Assembly: GCF_009932555.1 (NCBI RefSeq)
Contig: NZ_BLJO01000013.1
Coordinates: 1-64,000 of the forward strand
DNA from: Steroidobacter agaridevorans
GTDB taxonomy: Bacteria; Pseudomonadota; Gammaproteobacteria; Steroidobacterales; Steroidobacteraceae
DNA: 64,000 bases
Direction: 5' to 3'
The position numbers were made by a program, and so were the translations under genes. Positions 43,972 to 52,961 of the stretch are shown in pieces. The notes beneath the pieces were generated by a model. It was not told the DNA's origin. It saw only the letters and a program-made list of their open reading frames with translations, and searched no databases. The first letter of the stretch is position 1. Every line of letters begins with the position of its first letter.

Positions 43972-44286
43972 ATGAGCCGCCCGCCTGCCCTGTCCGCTGT
44001 ACGCCGGTTACAGCGCCGCTTCAGCTTCGTGCTGGCGGCTGCGCTGTGCCTGTGGATGCTGGCACTGGCGTCGCACTTTCATAATGGCGAGGACGATGCG
44101 CACCAGGCGACTCATGCGCTGTGTGCATTTTGCGTTTCGATCCCAAGCTCCGGCGCAGCACCCGTGGCGGTCGCATTCGTTGCCGCTCCTCAGCTGCACA
44201 CTTACTTGCCGCCGGCTGAGATCGCCCCCACCGTCGTCGTGCGGGCGATCTCGCGTTATTACAGCCGCGGGCCGCCTCTCGTCTGA
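43972..44286 (+). CDS. DUF2946-like small membrane protein at the head of the receptor operon
   Basis: 104 residues. A basic N-terminus (SAVRRLQRRFS) leads into one hydrophobic segment (FVLAAALCLWMLALA), then a His/Cys patch (SHFHNGEDDAHQATHALCAFCVS) and a Pro-rich tail. The H-x-C-x-x-C arrangement after a single membrane anchor fits DUF2946-type proteins, often encoded next to TonB-dependent receptors for metals. It may bind metal or heme at the periplasmic face; this is inference. SD is weak at ATG 43972. It precedes the receptor gene by 134 bp. Confidence 0.65.
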   Translation: MSRPPALSAVRRLQRRFSFVLAAALCLWMLALASHFHNGEDDAHQATHALCAFCVSIPSSGAAPVAVAFVAAPQLHTYLPPAEIAPTVVVRAISRYYSRGPPLV

Positions 44287-44420
44287 TCCCCTGTCGTTCA
44301 TTTTCCAAGTGACCTTCGTGCAGTTCTGAACTGCGCGACCGACCGCGGCTGCGCGTGACATTTCGTCGCCTGCAATAGCCGCTGCGCACGCGTGTTCGCG
44401 TGCTATTGGGGAGAAGTCTT

Positions 44421-46352
44421 GTGAATCACCGATTTTTCAGCGGTCGGCAGCGGCTGCTCGTTTCATCTGCATTGTTGGGTTCGATCGCCGCTCCAAACGT
44501 CTGGGCGCAAGCGGAGGAACAGATTCCGCAGGTCGTGGTAACGGCCTCGCTCATCGAACAGAAACTCGAGGACGCGCCCGCCTCGATCACTGTCATTGGC
44601 CATGAGGAGCTGAACAACCGACCCGTGCAGGATCTGGCCGATGCCTTGGTGGGCGCGGCTGGCGTGCACGTCGGTGGCGTGGGCCTGGGTCGGCGTGGCA
44701 TCAGTATTCGTGGCATGTCCAACGAATACACGTTGACCATGATCGATGGACGGCGCATCAGCCAAACCGCCAGCGTGATCGGCCATTCCGAGGCGGACGT
44801 GGGCTGGATTCCCACCGAGGGCATCGAGCGCATCGAAGTGGTGCGCGGACCGATGTCGTCTTTGTATGGATCGGACGCACTCGGTGGCGTCATCAACATC
44901 ATCACTCGTCCCGCGACGGATGAGTGGCGCGCCAGCATGACCAGTCGCGGCGAGTGGCGCGAAGACGGACGCGGCGGCGAGGTCTTGCAAACTGGCCTGT
45001 ACGCCTCCGGCCCGCTCGTCAAAGACAAGCTCGGCATCGTTGCGTACGGCGAGTTCCGCGACCGTGAGCCAACCGTGAGCCCAACCGATGCTCGCCTTTC
45101 TGAAATGGAAGGCCGTGAGGTCCTCAACGGCAATCTGGCGTTCAACTGGACACCGGATGACGCGCAGCGGATCAGCTTGAACTATGGACAAGGCAGTGAG
45201 GAGCGCGAGCGCAATGCCCTCACCGGCCGCAACTACTATGTGACAACCGATTTGATCGACCGAGAGCAGTTCGCGCTGAGTCATATGGGAAGCTGGCAGT
45301 GGGGCGAGACGAGCGTGCGCGCCTACGGCACGAAGCTCGAGAAAACCAACCGTCGCTCCAGCGGCACGGCGGTGCGGCCGCAGATTCTCGAAGACCGAAC
45401 CTACGATGCACGCACCACGTTGAATCTCGGCGCATCCAACCGGCTCAGCCTGGGCGGCGAATGGCGTGAGGAAGAGCTGTTCGACACTTCGATGAACAGC
45501 GAAGGTTACGACAGCGTGCGGCATCGGGCGGTGTTCGTGCAGGACGAGCTCGAGCTCGACCGGTGGCTGCTGGTGCTAGGCACTCGCTATGACGATCACG
45601 ACATCTTCGGCGGTTACAACAGCCCTCGCGCGTATGCGGTGTATCACGCGACGGACCAGCTCACCTTCAAAGGCGGCGTCGGCCGAGGGTTCAAGGCGCC
45701 GAATTTGAAGGTGTTGTCGCCGGAATATTCCGTAACGACCAGCTCCTTCGTGGTCTTCGGCAATCCGAATCTCGAGCCAGAATTCAACACCAGCTACGAG
45801 CTCGGTGCGCACTATCGAGCCGATGGCTGGTCGCTGCAGGCGACGTTGTTTCAGAACGACGTGAAGGACCTGATTCAAAGCTACTGTGCGGCCGATTGCG
45901 ATGCCTTACGAGTGTTGAACTACGAGAACGTCGATGAGGCGCGCATTCGAGGCATCGAGATTGCCACCTCCTTCGCACCGCTGCGCCAACTGGCGCTGGA
46001 CCTGAACTACACATTCCTGAACGCCAAGGACCTCACGGCCGACCAACCACTGGCCGAGAAGCCCAAGCACGCCGCCAATCTCACGCTGAAGTGGCTCGCC
46101 ACCGACAAGCTCAATGCGCAAGTCCGGGGCAACTACTATGGCAAACAGACGATGTATGCGAGCGAGGTGCGCTATGGCTTGCCCGACTACACGCTCTGGG
46201 GCGCCGATCTCAACTATCGGTTGACGCAACGTTTCAAGCTGCATCTGTCCGGCGACAATCTCACCGATGAGAGCCTCGCGGAGCTGTCGACTCGCTTCGA
46301 CTATGTCGAAGTGGGCCGCTCATACTCGGCCGGATTCACGGGGAGCTTCTGA
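44421..46352 (+). CDS. TonB-dependent outer-membrane receptor of a heme/metal uptake operon
   Basis: 643 residues. Signal peptide (SSALLGSIAAPNVWAQ), a TonB-box-like QVVVTAS, the plug domain (ITVIGHEELNNRPVQDLADALVG, RGMSNEYTLTMIDGRR, VVRGPMSSLYGSDALGGVINIIT in outline) and a 22-strand barrel ending SYSAGFTGSF with terminal Phe. It is vitamin B12/heme-receptor-like. The partner CobN-like gene overlaps it by one base, and no cobalamin riboswitch is visible upstream, so a heme receptor (HmuR-like) is favoured. The start is GTG 44421 with GGGGAG eight bases upstream. Confidence 0.85.
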   Translation: MNHRFFSGRQRLLVSSALLGSIAAPNVWAQAEEQIPQVVVTASLIEQKLEDAPASITVIGHEELNNRPVQDLADALVGAAGVHVGGVGLGRRGISIRGMSNEYTLTMIDGRRISQTASVIGHSEADVGWIPTEGIERIEVVRGPMSSLYGSDALGGVINIITRPATDEWRASMTSRGEWREDGRGGEVLQTGLYASGPLVKDKLGIVAYGEFRDREPTVSPTDARLSEMEGREVLNGNLAFNWTPDDAQRISLNYGQGSEERERNALTGRNYYVTTDLIDREQFALSHMGSWQWGETSVRAYGTKLEKTNRRSSGTAVRPQILEDRTYDARTTLNLGASNRLSLGGEWREEELFDTSMNSEGYDSVRHRAVFVQDELELDRWLLVLGTRYDDHDIFGGYNSPRAYAVYHATDQLTFKGGVGRGFKAPNLKVLSPEYSVTTSSFVVFGNPNLEPEFNTSYELGAHYRADGWSLQATLFQNDVKDLIQSYCAADCDALRVLNYENVDEARIRGIEIATSFAPLRQLALDLNYTFLNAKDLTADQPLAEKPKHAANLTLKWLATDKLNAQVRGNYYGKQTMYASEVRYGLPDYTLWGADLNYRLTQRFKLHLSGDNLTDESLAELSTRFDYVEVGRSYSAGFTGSF

Positions 46353-49300
46353 TGTTCCGGAAGTTTCTCGTGCTGGTGTTTGCCGGCCTTGCAAGCACAC
46401 TGGCGCACGCAAGTGCGCCAGTGGTCCGTGTGGTAGCGGATGAATCGGTGCTACAAGGACGCTTGGAGAAGCTGCGGGACCTTGGCGCAGCGGCAGGCGT
46501 TCGAGTCGAGTGGGCCTATCTCAACGCCTTTCCGGAACCGCCGCAGCAATGGATAGCCGCGGCGGACCTGTTGATCGTCGAGGCGCCACTGCAAAGCGCT
46601 CGACAGCGAATCGACGAACGCGTTGGCGATGTGCTGGCGCGCGCAAGCGCGCCTCGAGTGGAGGCCACCACGCGACGGGAGTCTTACAGCCATTTGCCCG
46701 AGCGTCAGGGACGCACCCTCATCGAGTACTACCGCAATGGCGGCGAGGCCAATCTACGAAACTTCTTCGCCTACTTCCGTGCCTGGCATGCCAAGGAGGA
46801 TCCATCGAAGGTTGCGCCACCGATGGTCGTGCCGGTGAACGGCTACTACCACCCCGATGCGCCGCGGCTGTTCGCAACACTCGACGATTACATCGAGTGG
46901 GGAAAACAGCGCTGGAAACCGAGTGCGCCGCGCGTAGCGCTCGCCATCCACGCCTCTGCGTTCGCGACGCTACAAACGCAAGTCATCGATGCGGTGATTC
47001 GCCGCAGTGAGGCGCTTGGGCAAATGCCGCTGCCCTTCTGGTTCGATTCGGAGGATGCCGACGCGCTGAAGAAGGCGTTGCAGCCTGCCCGGGCCGATGT
47101 ACTCATCAACATGCAGCACATGGGCAACGGCCGCGCACGCATGCGTGAGTTCGAGCAGCTCCGCATTCCAGTACTGCAAACGTTGAACTATCGCGACGGC
47201 AATATCGAGGAATGGAAGAAGGAAGCCAGCGGCGCGCCGTCGCGGCTGGTGGCGCCCTTCATCGCCGTTTACGAAACCTGGGGCATGAGCGATCCGCTGG
47301 TCATTGCCGCCGTCGATGACGGCGTGCTCGTGCCGATGCAGCCGCAGGTCGACGCGGTGCTGCGCAAGGCGTCGGCGCTCGCGAAGCTGCGCCATATGCG
47401 ACCGGACAAAAAGCGCCTCGCACTGATGTTCTGGAATTATCCGCAGGGCGAGAAGAATTTCTCAGCGTCCAATTTGAACGTGCCGCGGAGCCTGGAATCA
47501 CTCACCCGTGCATTGAACGAAGCCGGCTATGAGGTGCCGCCTGCGACCGAACAACAGATCATCGAGACTGGCCAGGCGCTGCTATCGGTGCTGTATCACC
47601 ACGATCGCCTGGACGAGTTGCTCCAACGCGGACTCGCAGCCACCCTGCCGGTCAAAACATACAGCCAGTGGCTGGCAAGCACGTCGCCCTCGGTACGTTC
47701 GCAGATGCGCAAGCGTTGGGGCGATCCGCAAGATCACTGGGCAGTCCGCCAGATCGGTGGCGAGAAGCAGTTCGTGATTCCGCGCTGGCAACTCGGCAAC
47801 CTGTTGCTCATGCCGCAGATGCCTCGCGGCGGCGCGCCCGGCGAGGGCTACCACGACGGCGCGCTGCCGCCCGATCATCTGTACATGGCCGCCTATTTAT
47901 ATGTGAGGGAATCGGGACCGCACGCGCTGATTCATTTCGGCACGCACGGCACGCAGGAGTGGCTGCCTGGAAAAGATCGCGGACTCTCCGTCGACGACTA
48001 CCCCATGCTCGCCGTCGGCGACCTGCCCGTGTTCTACCCTTACATTCAAGACAACATCGGCGAAGCGTTGCAGGCGAAGCGTCGCGGGCGCGCAGTGATC
48101 GTAAGTCACCAGACGCCACCATTCGCGCCCTCAGGCTTGTACAAGGAGCTCGCCGAAGTTCATGCGCTCCTGCACGAATATATTCAGCTCGATCCTGGCG
48201 CGGTCCGCGATCGGACCGCGGAGAACATGCGTCGATTGATCGTCGAACATGGGCTGCACAAGGACATGGACTGGACCGAACAGGCCATGCGCGAGGACTT
48301 CGATGGCTTTCTGACAGCATTTCACGACCACTTGCATGGTCTCGCGCAGCGAAGCGTTCCACTGGGGTTACATACCCTTGGCAAATCGCCGAGCCCCGAG
48401 CACAGGCTCAGTACAGTGGTACAGCAACTCGGTGATGAGTTCGCGAACGCCGTAGCCGCCGCGCGGGCTCCAACCGTAGCGAATACAGTTCATCCGCCGG
48501 GCCATGTCATGGCCGGGGCAGCCGGCGCCGACTCAGGCGGCAACGAGTTCTTTACCGGCAACGCCTCCCAGCTTGCATCGACGCCGCCTTATCAACTCCT
48601 GCAGCGTCATCTTCGAGAACAGGCGCCACTTTCAGAAGCGAACGCATCGCTGCGACCCGTTGTCGAGCGCGCCGTCAAACTCGACCGCCACCTTGCCACG
48701 AATCATGAGCTGTCGGCGCTCCTCGATGGCCTGGCCGGATATTTCGTGCCGCCCGGTCCCGGCGGCGATCCGGTGCGTAACCCGGAGGTGCCCAACGGTC
48801 GCAATCTGTTCGGTTTCGAACCGGACAAATTGCCGACCCGTAGCGCGTTCGATGCCGCGGAGGCCGCGCTCAATGGTCTCGTCGCCGACTATCGCGCCAA
48901 GCACGGCGGCGCGAGTCCCACCAAGCTCGCTTTCAGCCTGTGGTCAGTGGAGGCCATGCGTCACATGGGCATCACGGAAAGTCAGGTGCTGCATGCGATG
49001 GGCCTGCGTCCACGCTGGGACGAAGGCGGCCGCGTGACGGCGCTGGATATCATCCCTGCGAGTGAGCTCGGCCGCCCACGCATCGATGCAGTGGTGCAGG
49101 TCACCGGCGCGTATCGCGATCAGTTCGAGAACTTCATGCGCCTGCTGGCGGACGCCACCGAACGATTGTCGAAGCTCGAGGAGCCCGGCAACGTCATCGC
49201 GAAGAACACGCAGGCCGCGATACTGAGCTTGAAGAAACAAGGTATGGACGCCGCTCAGGCCGAGCGCATGGCCGCCGTTCGTTTGTTTGGAAATCAGCCG

Positions 49301-50296
49301 GGCGACTACGGCGTCGGGCTGTCCGACGCCGTGCTCGATTCGACGGCGTGGGAAAACGATGCGCCGCTCGCCGAGCAGTATTTGGCCCGTCTGCAATACG
49401 CCTACGGCAGTAAAGACTGGGGCGTCAGCGCCGGTAAGGTGAACGTTTACGCCGAACAGCTCAAAGGCGTGCAAGCCGCGGTGCTGTCGCGTTCTTCCAA
49501 TCTCTATGGCGTGCTCACCGGCGACGATCCGTTTCAATTCCTCGGCGGTTTGTCGCTCGCGGTCCGCCACCTCAACGGCGCAAGCCCCGAGCTTTACATC
49601 TCGGATCAACGCCGCTCCCAGGGCCGTATGGTTTCCGCTGCGAGCTTCCTCTCCGAGGAAATGCGCACGCGCTATCTGAATCCGCAATGGATCAAGCCCA
49701 TGCAAGCCGAAGGCTACGCGGGCACGCTGGAAATCGTCGACACCTTCAATAACCTGTTCGGCTGGCAGGCCCTCGACCCCGCCACGGTGCGTGCCGATCA
49801 GTGGCAAGCCATGCACGACGTTTACGTCATGGACAGGCACCAGCTCGACATGCAGGAGTGGTTCGAGCAGAACAATCTCATGGCGCAGGCGCAGATCCTG
49901 GAGCGCATGCTCGAGGCCGTCCGCAAAGGTTACTGGGACGCCTCCGAGCAAACACGTCGAGAGATAGCCGAGCGCTGGCAGGAGCTGGCCGATCAAGGCG
50001 TGACAACCGGCGCCGCGACGACTCGCGAATTCGCGCAGCAGATGGCAGCGGGCTTCGGACTGCAACCGGGCAACACGACCCCGAACGCCTCCCCTTCTGC
50101 GCAAAGCGACGTGAACACCGCCGCTTCGGCTTCCGCGCAAACTGTCCGGGGTCAGGTGCTGAAAGAGGCGGTTCAGCAAACCCCGCCGGAACCCCTGTGG
50201 CGCGTGTGGCTTGCGCTGCTCGCACTGGTTGTTTGCTTTGCGAGCGGTGGCGTGCGGCAAGCCCGCCACTCTTCGCCCTTCGTAAAACCTGCTTGA
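46352..50296 (+). CDS. Membrane-anchored CobN-like chelatase, HmuS-type heme deferrochelatase candidate
   Basis: 1314 residues of the CobN/Mg-chelatase H family. Unlike cytosolic CobN it has an N-terminal signal peptide (KFLVLVFAGLASTLAHAS) and a C-terminal membrane segment (LWRVWLALLALVVCFASGG), so the bulk is predicted periplasmic. Core motifs are retained: HFGTHGTQEWLPGK, PVFYPYIQDNIGEA, SGLYKELAEVH, SRSSNLYGVLTGDDPFQFLGGL and TRYLNPQWIKPMQAEGY. No CobS/CobT or ChlI/ChlD partners are nearby; a receptor, an ExbB-like channel and a DUF2149 protein are. That set matches HmuR-S-U-V loci, in which HmuS extracts iron from heme. Metal insertion into a corrin is the alternative. Confidence 0.8.
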   Translation: MFRKFLVLVFAGLASTLAHASAPVVRVVADESVLQGRLEKLRDLGAAAGVRVEWAYLNAFPEPPQQWIAAADLLIVEAPLQSARQRIDERVGDVLARASAPRVEATTRRESYSHLPERQGRTLIEYYRNGGEANLRNFFAYFRAWHAKEDPSKVAPPMVVPVNGYYHPDAPRLFATLDDYIEWGKQRWKPSAPRVALAIHASAFATLQTQVIDAVIRRSEALGQMPLPFWFDSEDADALKKALQPARADVLINMQHMGNGRARMREFEQLRIPVLQTLNYRDGNIEEWKKEASGAPSRLVAPFIAVYETWGMSDPLVIAAVDDGVLVPMQPQVDAVLRKASALAKLRHMRPDKKRLALMFWNYPQGEKNFSASNLNVPRSLESLTRALNEAGYEVPPATEQQIIETGQALLSVLYHHDRLDELLQRGLAATLPVKTYSQWLASTSPSVRSQMRKRWGDPQDHWAVRQIGGEKQFVIPRWQLGNLLLMPQMPRGGAPGEGYHDGALPPDHLYMAAYLYVRESGPHALIHFGTHGTQEWLPGKDRGLSVDDYPMLAVGDLPVFYPYIQDNIGEALQAKRRGRAVIVSHQTPPFAPSGLYKELAEVHALLHEYIQLDPGAVRDRTAENMRRLIVEHGLHKDMDWTEQAMREDFDGFLTAFHDHLHGLAQRSVPLGLHTLGKSPSPEHRLSTVVQQLGDEFANAVAAARAPTVANTVHPPGHVMAGAAGADSGGNEFFTGNASQLASTPPYQLLQRHLREQAPLSEANASLRPVVERAVKLDRHLATNHELSALLDGLAGYFVPPGPGGDPVRNPEVPNGRNLFGFEPDKLPTRSAFDAAEAALNGLVADYRAKHGGASPTKLAFSLWSVEAMRHMGITESQVLHAMGLRPRWDEGGRVTALDIIPASELGRPRIDAVVQVTGAYRDQFENFMRLLADATERLSKLEEPGNVIAKNTQAAILSLKKQGMDAAQAERMAAVRLFGNQPGDYGVGLSDAVLDSTAWENDAPLAEQYLARLQYAYGSKDWGVSAGKVNVYAEQLKGVQAAVLSRSSNLYGVLTGDDPFQFLGGLSLAVRHLNGASPELYISDQRRSQGRMVSAASFLSEEMRTRYLNPQWIKPMQAEGYAGTLEIVDTFNNLFGWQALDPATVRADQWQAMHDVYVMDRHQLDMQEWFEQNNLMAQAQILERMLEAVRKGYWDASEQTRREIAERWQELADQGVTTGAATTREFAQQMAAGFGLQPGNTTPNASPSAQSDVNTAASASAQTVRGQVLKEAVQQTPPEPLWRVWLALLALVVCFASGGVRQARHSSPFVKPA

Positions 50297-50313
50297 ACTG
50301 GGAATGACTCGAG

Positions 50314-50790
50314 ATGAACGAAATCGAAAGTACCTTGTACGCCCTCAGCCGGCTGTTCATGACGCCGGTACTGCTGCTGATTCTCGTCGCGCTGGTGTAT
50401 GCGTTCGTCGCACTTGGCGCGTTCGCCGTGGAAGCATGGCAACGCCGTCGCGGGCTTTATCGCTCGCCTTTAGGCGAATACCGCAGGCAAAGCGGCTTCG
50501 GCAGCGACGATCTGGAGCTTTGGATCATGAAGCGCCTGGAGTGGCTGCGTATCACTTCGCGCAGCGCTCCCATGCTGGGCCTGGTCGCCACGATGATTCC
50601 GATGGGACCGGCGTTGATCGCGCTCACGCGCAGTGATGCGCAGGGCGTCGGTGATAATCTGGTTGTCGCCTTTTCGGCCGTGATCCTCGCACTCGTTAGC
50701 GCCAGCATTACCTTCTTTATTCTCACGATCCGCCGTCGTTGGCTTCTGCAGGAGCTGCGCGAGATCGAGCGCGCGGGAGAAGCTGCATGA
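50314..50790 (+). CDS. Short MotA/TolQ/ExbB-type proton channel protein (HmuU-like)
   Basis: 158 residues with about three hydrophobic segments: PVLLLILVALVYAFVALGAF, LGLVATMIPMGPALIAL and VVAFSAVILALVSASITFFIL in outline. APMLGLVATMIPMGPAL is the family core that in ExbB/MotA lines the proton path. It is much shorter than ExbB, as in Hmu-type loci. With the DUF2149 protein it may energise the CobN-like protein or the receptor. It follows the CobN-like gene by 17 bp and overlaps the next gene by 4 bp. Confidence 0.82.
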   Translation: MNEIESTLYALSRLFMTPVLLLILVALVYAFVALGAFAVEAWQRRRGLYRSPLGEYRRQSGFGSDDLELWIMKRLEWLRITSRSAPMLGLVATMIPMGPALIALTRSDAQGVGDNLVVAFSAVILALVSASITFFILTIRRRWLLQELREIERAGEAA

Positions 50791-51101
50791 GCCGCTTCCT
50801 CGAACACGACGAGGCCGACGATCCCATCCTGTCGCTGGTCAACCTCATCGACCTGTTTCTGGTGGTCATCGGCATCCTGCTGATCGTGATCGTGCGCAAC
50901 CCGCTCAATCCGTTTTCGAAAGAGAACGTCGTGGTGATCGAAAATCCGGGCCAGGCCGACCAGCGCATGCTGATCAAGCAAGGCGAGGAGCTGCGCCGCT
51001 ACGAAGCCGGCGACGAGATCGGCGAAGGTGAAGGCGTGAAAGCCGGCATCACCTATCGGCTGTCGGACGGCAGGCTGATCTATGTACCGGAGGGCTCATG
51101 A
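50787..51101 (+). CDS. DUF2149 family membrane protein (HmuV-like)
   Basis: 104 residues: an acidic N-terminus with DDPILSLVNLIDLFLVVIGILLIVI (in outline, one membrane helix carrying an Asp as in ExbD/TolR), then a small periplasmic domain (MLIKQGEELRRYEAGDEIGEGEGVKAGITYRLSDG). This is the DUF2149 pattern. The membrane Asp suggests an ExbD-like partner for the channel protein. ATG at 50787 overlaps the previous stop (ATGA). The end overlaps the convergent LytTR gene by 6 bp. Confidence 0.85.
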   Translation: MSRFLEHDEADDPILSLVNLIDLFLVVIGILLIVIVRNPLNPFSKENVVVIENPGQADQRMLIKQGEELRRYEAGDEIGEGEGVKAGITYRLSDGRLIYVPEGS

Positions 51102-51833
51102 ACGCGCCGTGACGCTCGCGGCCATGCGATCCTGCAGCCGCTTGCGGAAGCGACGGCTCAGTCGCAATCGAACGCCGGACTGCAGGACTACTTCGTAGTC
51201 GCCGGCGTTCTGCAGCTCGAGGCCCTGGATGCGCTCGAGGTTCACGATGATCGAGCGGTGAATGCGGATGAAGCCGTCGCCCAGGTCGCCTTCGAGCTCG
51301 GACAAGGTCCGCCGCAGGATGTGTGTCTCACGGCCCACATGGACGCAAGCGTAGTAGCTGGCGGCTTCGATCCAGTCGATGTCCGAAACATTCAGGAACA
51401 GCAACTGGCCCGGAGATCTTACGACGAGCCGCCGGGTCGGTTGCTCGGCGGCACGGTGTGCGAGATTGCCTTTCGCGCGCTGTAAAGCACGATGGAAGCG
51501 AGCGTCGTCGAATGGCTTGAGCAGATAGTCGAGCGCGCCGACCTCGAAGGCCCGTAGCGCGTACTCGTCATATGCGGTCACGAAAATAATCGCAGGCGGC
51601 AATTCCGTGCCGAGCAGTTCGAGCACATCGAAGCCGCCGCATTCAGGCATCTGCACGTCGAGGAACACGAGGTGCGGTTGCCAGCGCCGGATGATTTCGA
51701 TCGCTTCGGCCCCGGATCCGCATTCCAAGACGGATTCGATCTCGGGGTCATCGCGCAGCAAGACAGTCACATTGCGCCGAGCGAGCGGCTCATCATCGAC
51801 TACGAGCACGCGTATCGGCGCGGCGAGCGTCAT
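51096..51833 (-). CDS. LytTR-family response regulator
   Basis: 245 residues. Receiver domain (about 8-120): acidic pocket VVDDEPLARR, phosphoacceptor Asp in LVFLDVQMPECGG, switch Thr in VTAYDEYALRAFEVGALDYLLKPFDD with the conserved Lys. The LytTR DNA-binding domain (about 140-240) has DIDWIEAASYYACVHVG, RIHRSIIVNLERI and RLRLSRRFRKRLQ. It is the cognate regulator of the LytS-like kinase directly upstream; the two open frames abut. It probably controls the local periplasmic protein or the sortase substrate, which is inference from position. Confidence 0.92.
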   Translation of the reverse strand: MTLAAPIRVLVVDDEPLARRNVTVLLRDDPEIESVLECGSGAEAIEIIRRWQPHLVFLDVQMPECGGFDVLELLGTELPPAIIFVTAYDEYALRAFEVGALDYLLKPFDDARFHRALQRAKGNLAHRAAEQPTRRLVVRSPGQLLFLNVSDIDWIEAASYYACVHVGRETHILRRTLSELEGDLGDGFIRIHRSIIVNLERIQGLELQNAGDYEVVLQSGVRLRLSRRFRKRLQDRMAASVTARS

Positions 51834-52934
51834 TCACGCGTCCTTCAGAGGCAGAGTGACGATGACTTCCACGCCGTCTGATCCGCTGGGCGACATCGCG
51901 AGGTCAGCAGCGGCGCCGTGCAGGATCTGCAGACGAGTACGCAGGTTGGCGAGCCCGACGCCGCCACTGCTTGTATCCCAATCTGTTCGAAAGATCGGGC
52001 CATCGTTGTAGACGCTCAGATACAGACTGCCGTTTCTGCGTTCGCCAGCAACGCGCACCGTACCTCCCGCCGCGCGCTGGCCAATGCCGTGCTTGATGGC
52101 GTTTTCCACCAGCGGCTGCAGTAGCAAGTTGGGAACGGAGACGTCGAACAGATGCGTCGGGATGTCCACACTCACCTGCAGACGTTCTCCGAAACGAACT
52201 TTCTGGATGTCCACATAGCGCTGCAAGTATTCCACTTCCTCGCCCAAGGTTACTTGCGGGCGATGCGAATCCTCCGAGGCTCGACGCAGGAACTCGCTGA
52301 GGCCGACGATCATGCTCACCGCGGCGTCGTTACGGCGATCGCGCACCAGAGCCGCGATGGAGTTGAGGGTATTGAACATGAAATGCGGCTCCATCTGACG
52401 GCGCAGCGCGGCCAACTGAGCTTTCGAAAGCTCCTCGTTGAGCCGCGCGGTCTCGGTCATCTGGCGCGCAATGTTCTCTCGCGAATCGATCAAGTATGTG
52501 ATGGTGAGGACCAGCACGTACGCGATCAGGAATATCAGGATCTGGTACAGCAGCGCGATGCTCAAGGTGTCCCAGAAGGTCGGCGGCTTCCGATTGCCCC
52601 AGGGATTGAACAGCACTTGCAGCGTGGCGGACCAGGCTTCGACGACCACGCTGATAGCGAGGAAGGCCGCGAGGTGCACGACGACTGTGCGAAGCGTTGT
52701 GCCACGAATGATTGGATAACGCCGCGCCAGGCCGATGATCCATGGAGTCGCCAGCGCCCACGGCAGCCAGATGGCCAGTTCAGTGATGAACAGCGGCAGC
52801 CATGCGTGACGTCGCCCTTCGCCGAAACGCATGATGAGCACGGCCTGACTGGCCTCGAACAACCCGCCGACGAACCAGATCGCTGCGATCCAGCGCCAAC
52901 GGATCGTGTGCGCGCCCCTGTCGCTGCCGTTCAT
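51834..52934 (-). CDS. LytS-like membrane sensor histidine kinase
   Basis: 366 residues. Four to five membrane helices (WIAAIWFVGGLFEASQAVLI, LFITELAIWLPWALATPWII, VVHLAAFLAISVVVEAW, IALLYQILIFLIAYVLVLTITYL in outline) lead to a His_kinase domain with phosphoacceptor His in EPHFMFNTLNSIAALV. The HATPase has LLLQPLVENAIKHGIG and GGVGLANLRTRL. ATG at 52934 is used; a GTG eight codons upstream is an alternative. It lies 27 bp after the upstream periplasmic-protein gene, suggesting a three-gene operon. Confidence 0.9.
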   Translation of the reverse strand: MNGSDRGAHTIRWRWIAAIWFVGGLFEASQAVLIMRFGEGRRHAWLPLFITELAIWLPWALATPWIIGLARRYPIIRGTTLRTVVVHLAAFLAISVVVEAWSATLQVLFNPWGNRKPPTFWDTLSIALLYQILIFLIAYVLVLTITYLIDSRENIARQMTETARLNEELSKAQLAALRRQMEPHFMFNTLNSIAALVRDRRNDAAVSMIVGLSEFLRRASEDSHRPQVTLGEEVEYLQRYVDIQKVRFGERLQVSVDIPTHLFDVSVPNLLLQPLVENAIKHGIGQRAAGGTVRVAGERRNGSLYLSVYNDGPIFRTDWDTSSGGVGLANLRTRLQILHGAAADLAMSPSGSDGVEVIVTLPLKDA

Positions 52935-52961
52935 GGCGTTCGCTGCTGATCGGCGCACCGA

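Noticed and set aside
43600-44420. Cobalamin riboswitch upstream of the TonB receptor and CobN-like genes
   Set aside because: I looked for the B12-box and the surrounding conserved core before 43972 and between 44287 and 44420 and saw neither.
46352-50296. Cytosolic cobaltochelatase CobN of vitamin B12 synthesis
   Set aside because: Signal peptide, C-terminal membrane anchor, absence of CobS/CobT and of other cob genes, and the receptor/ExbB/DUF2149 context argue against it.
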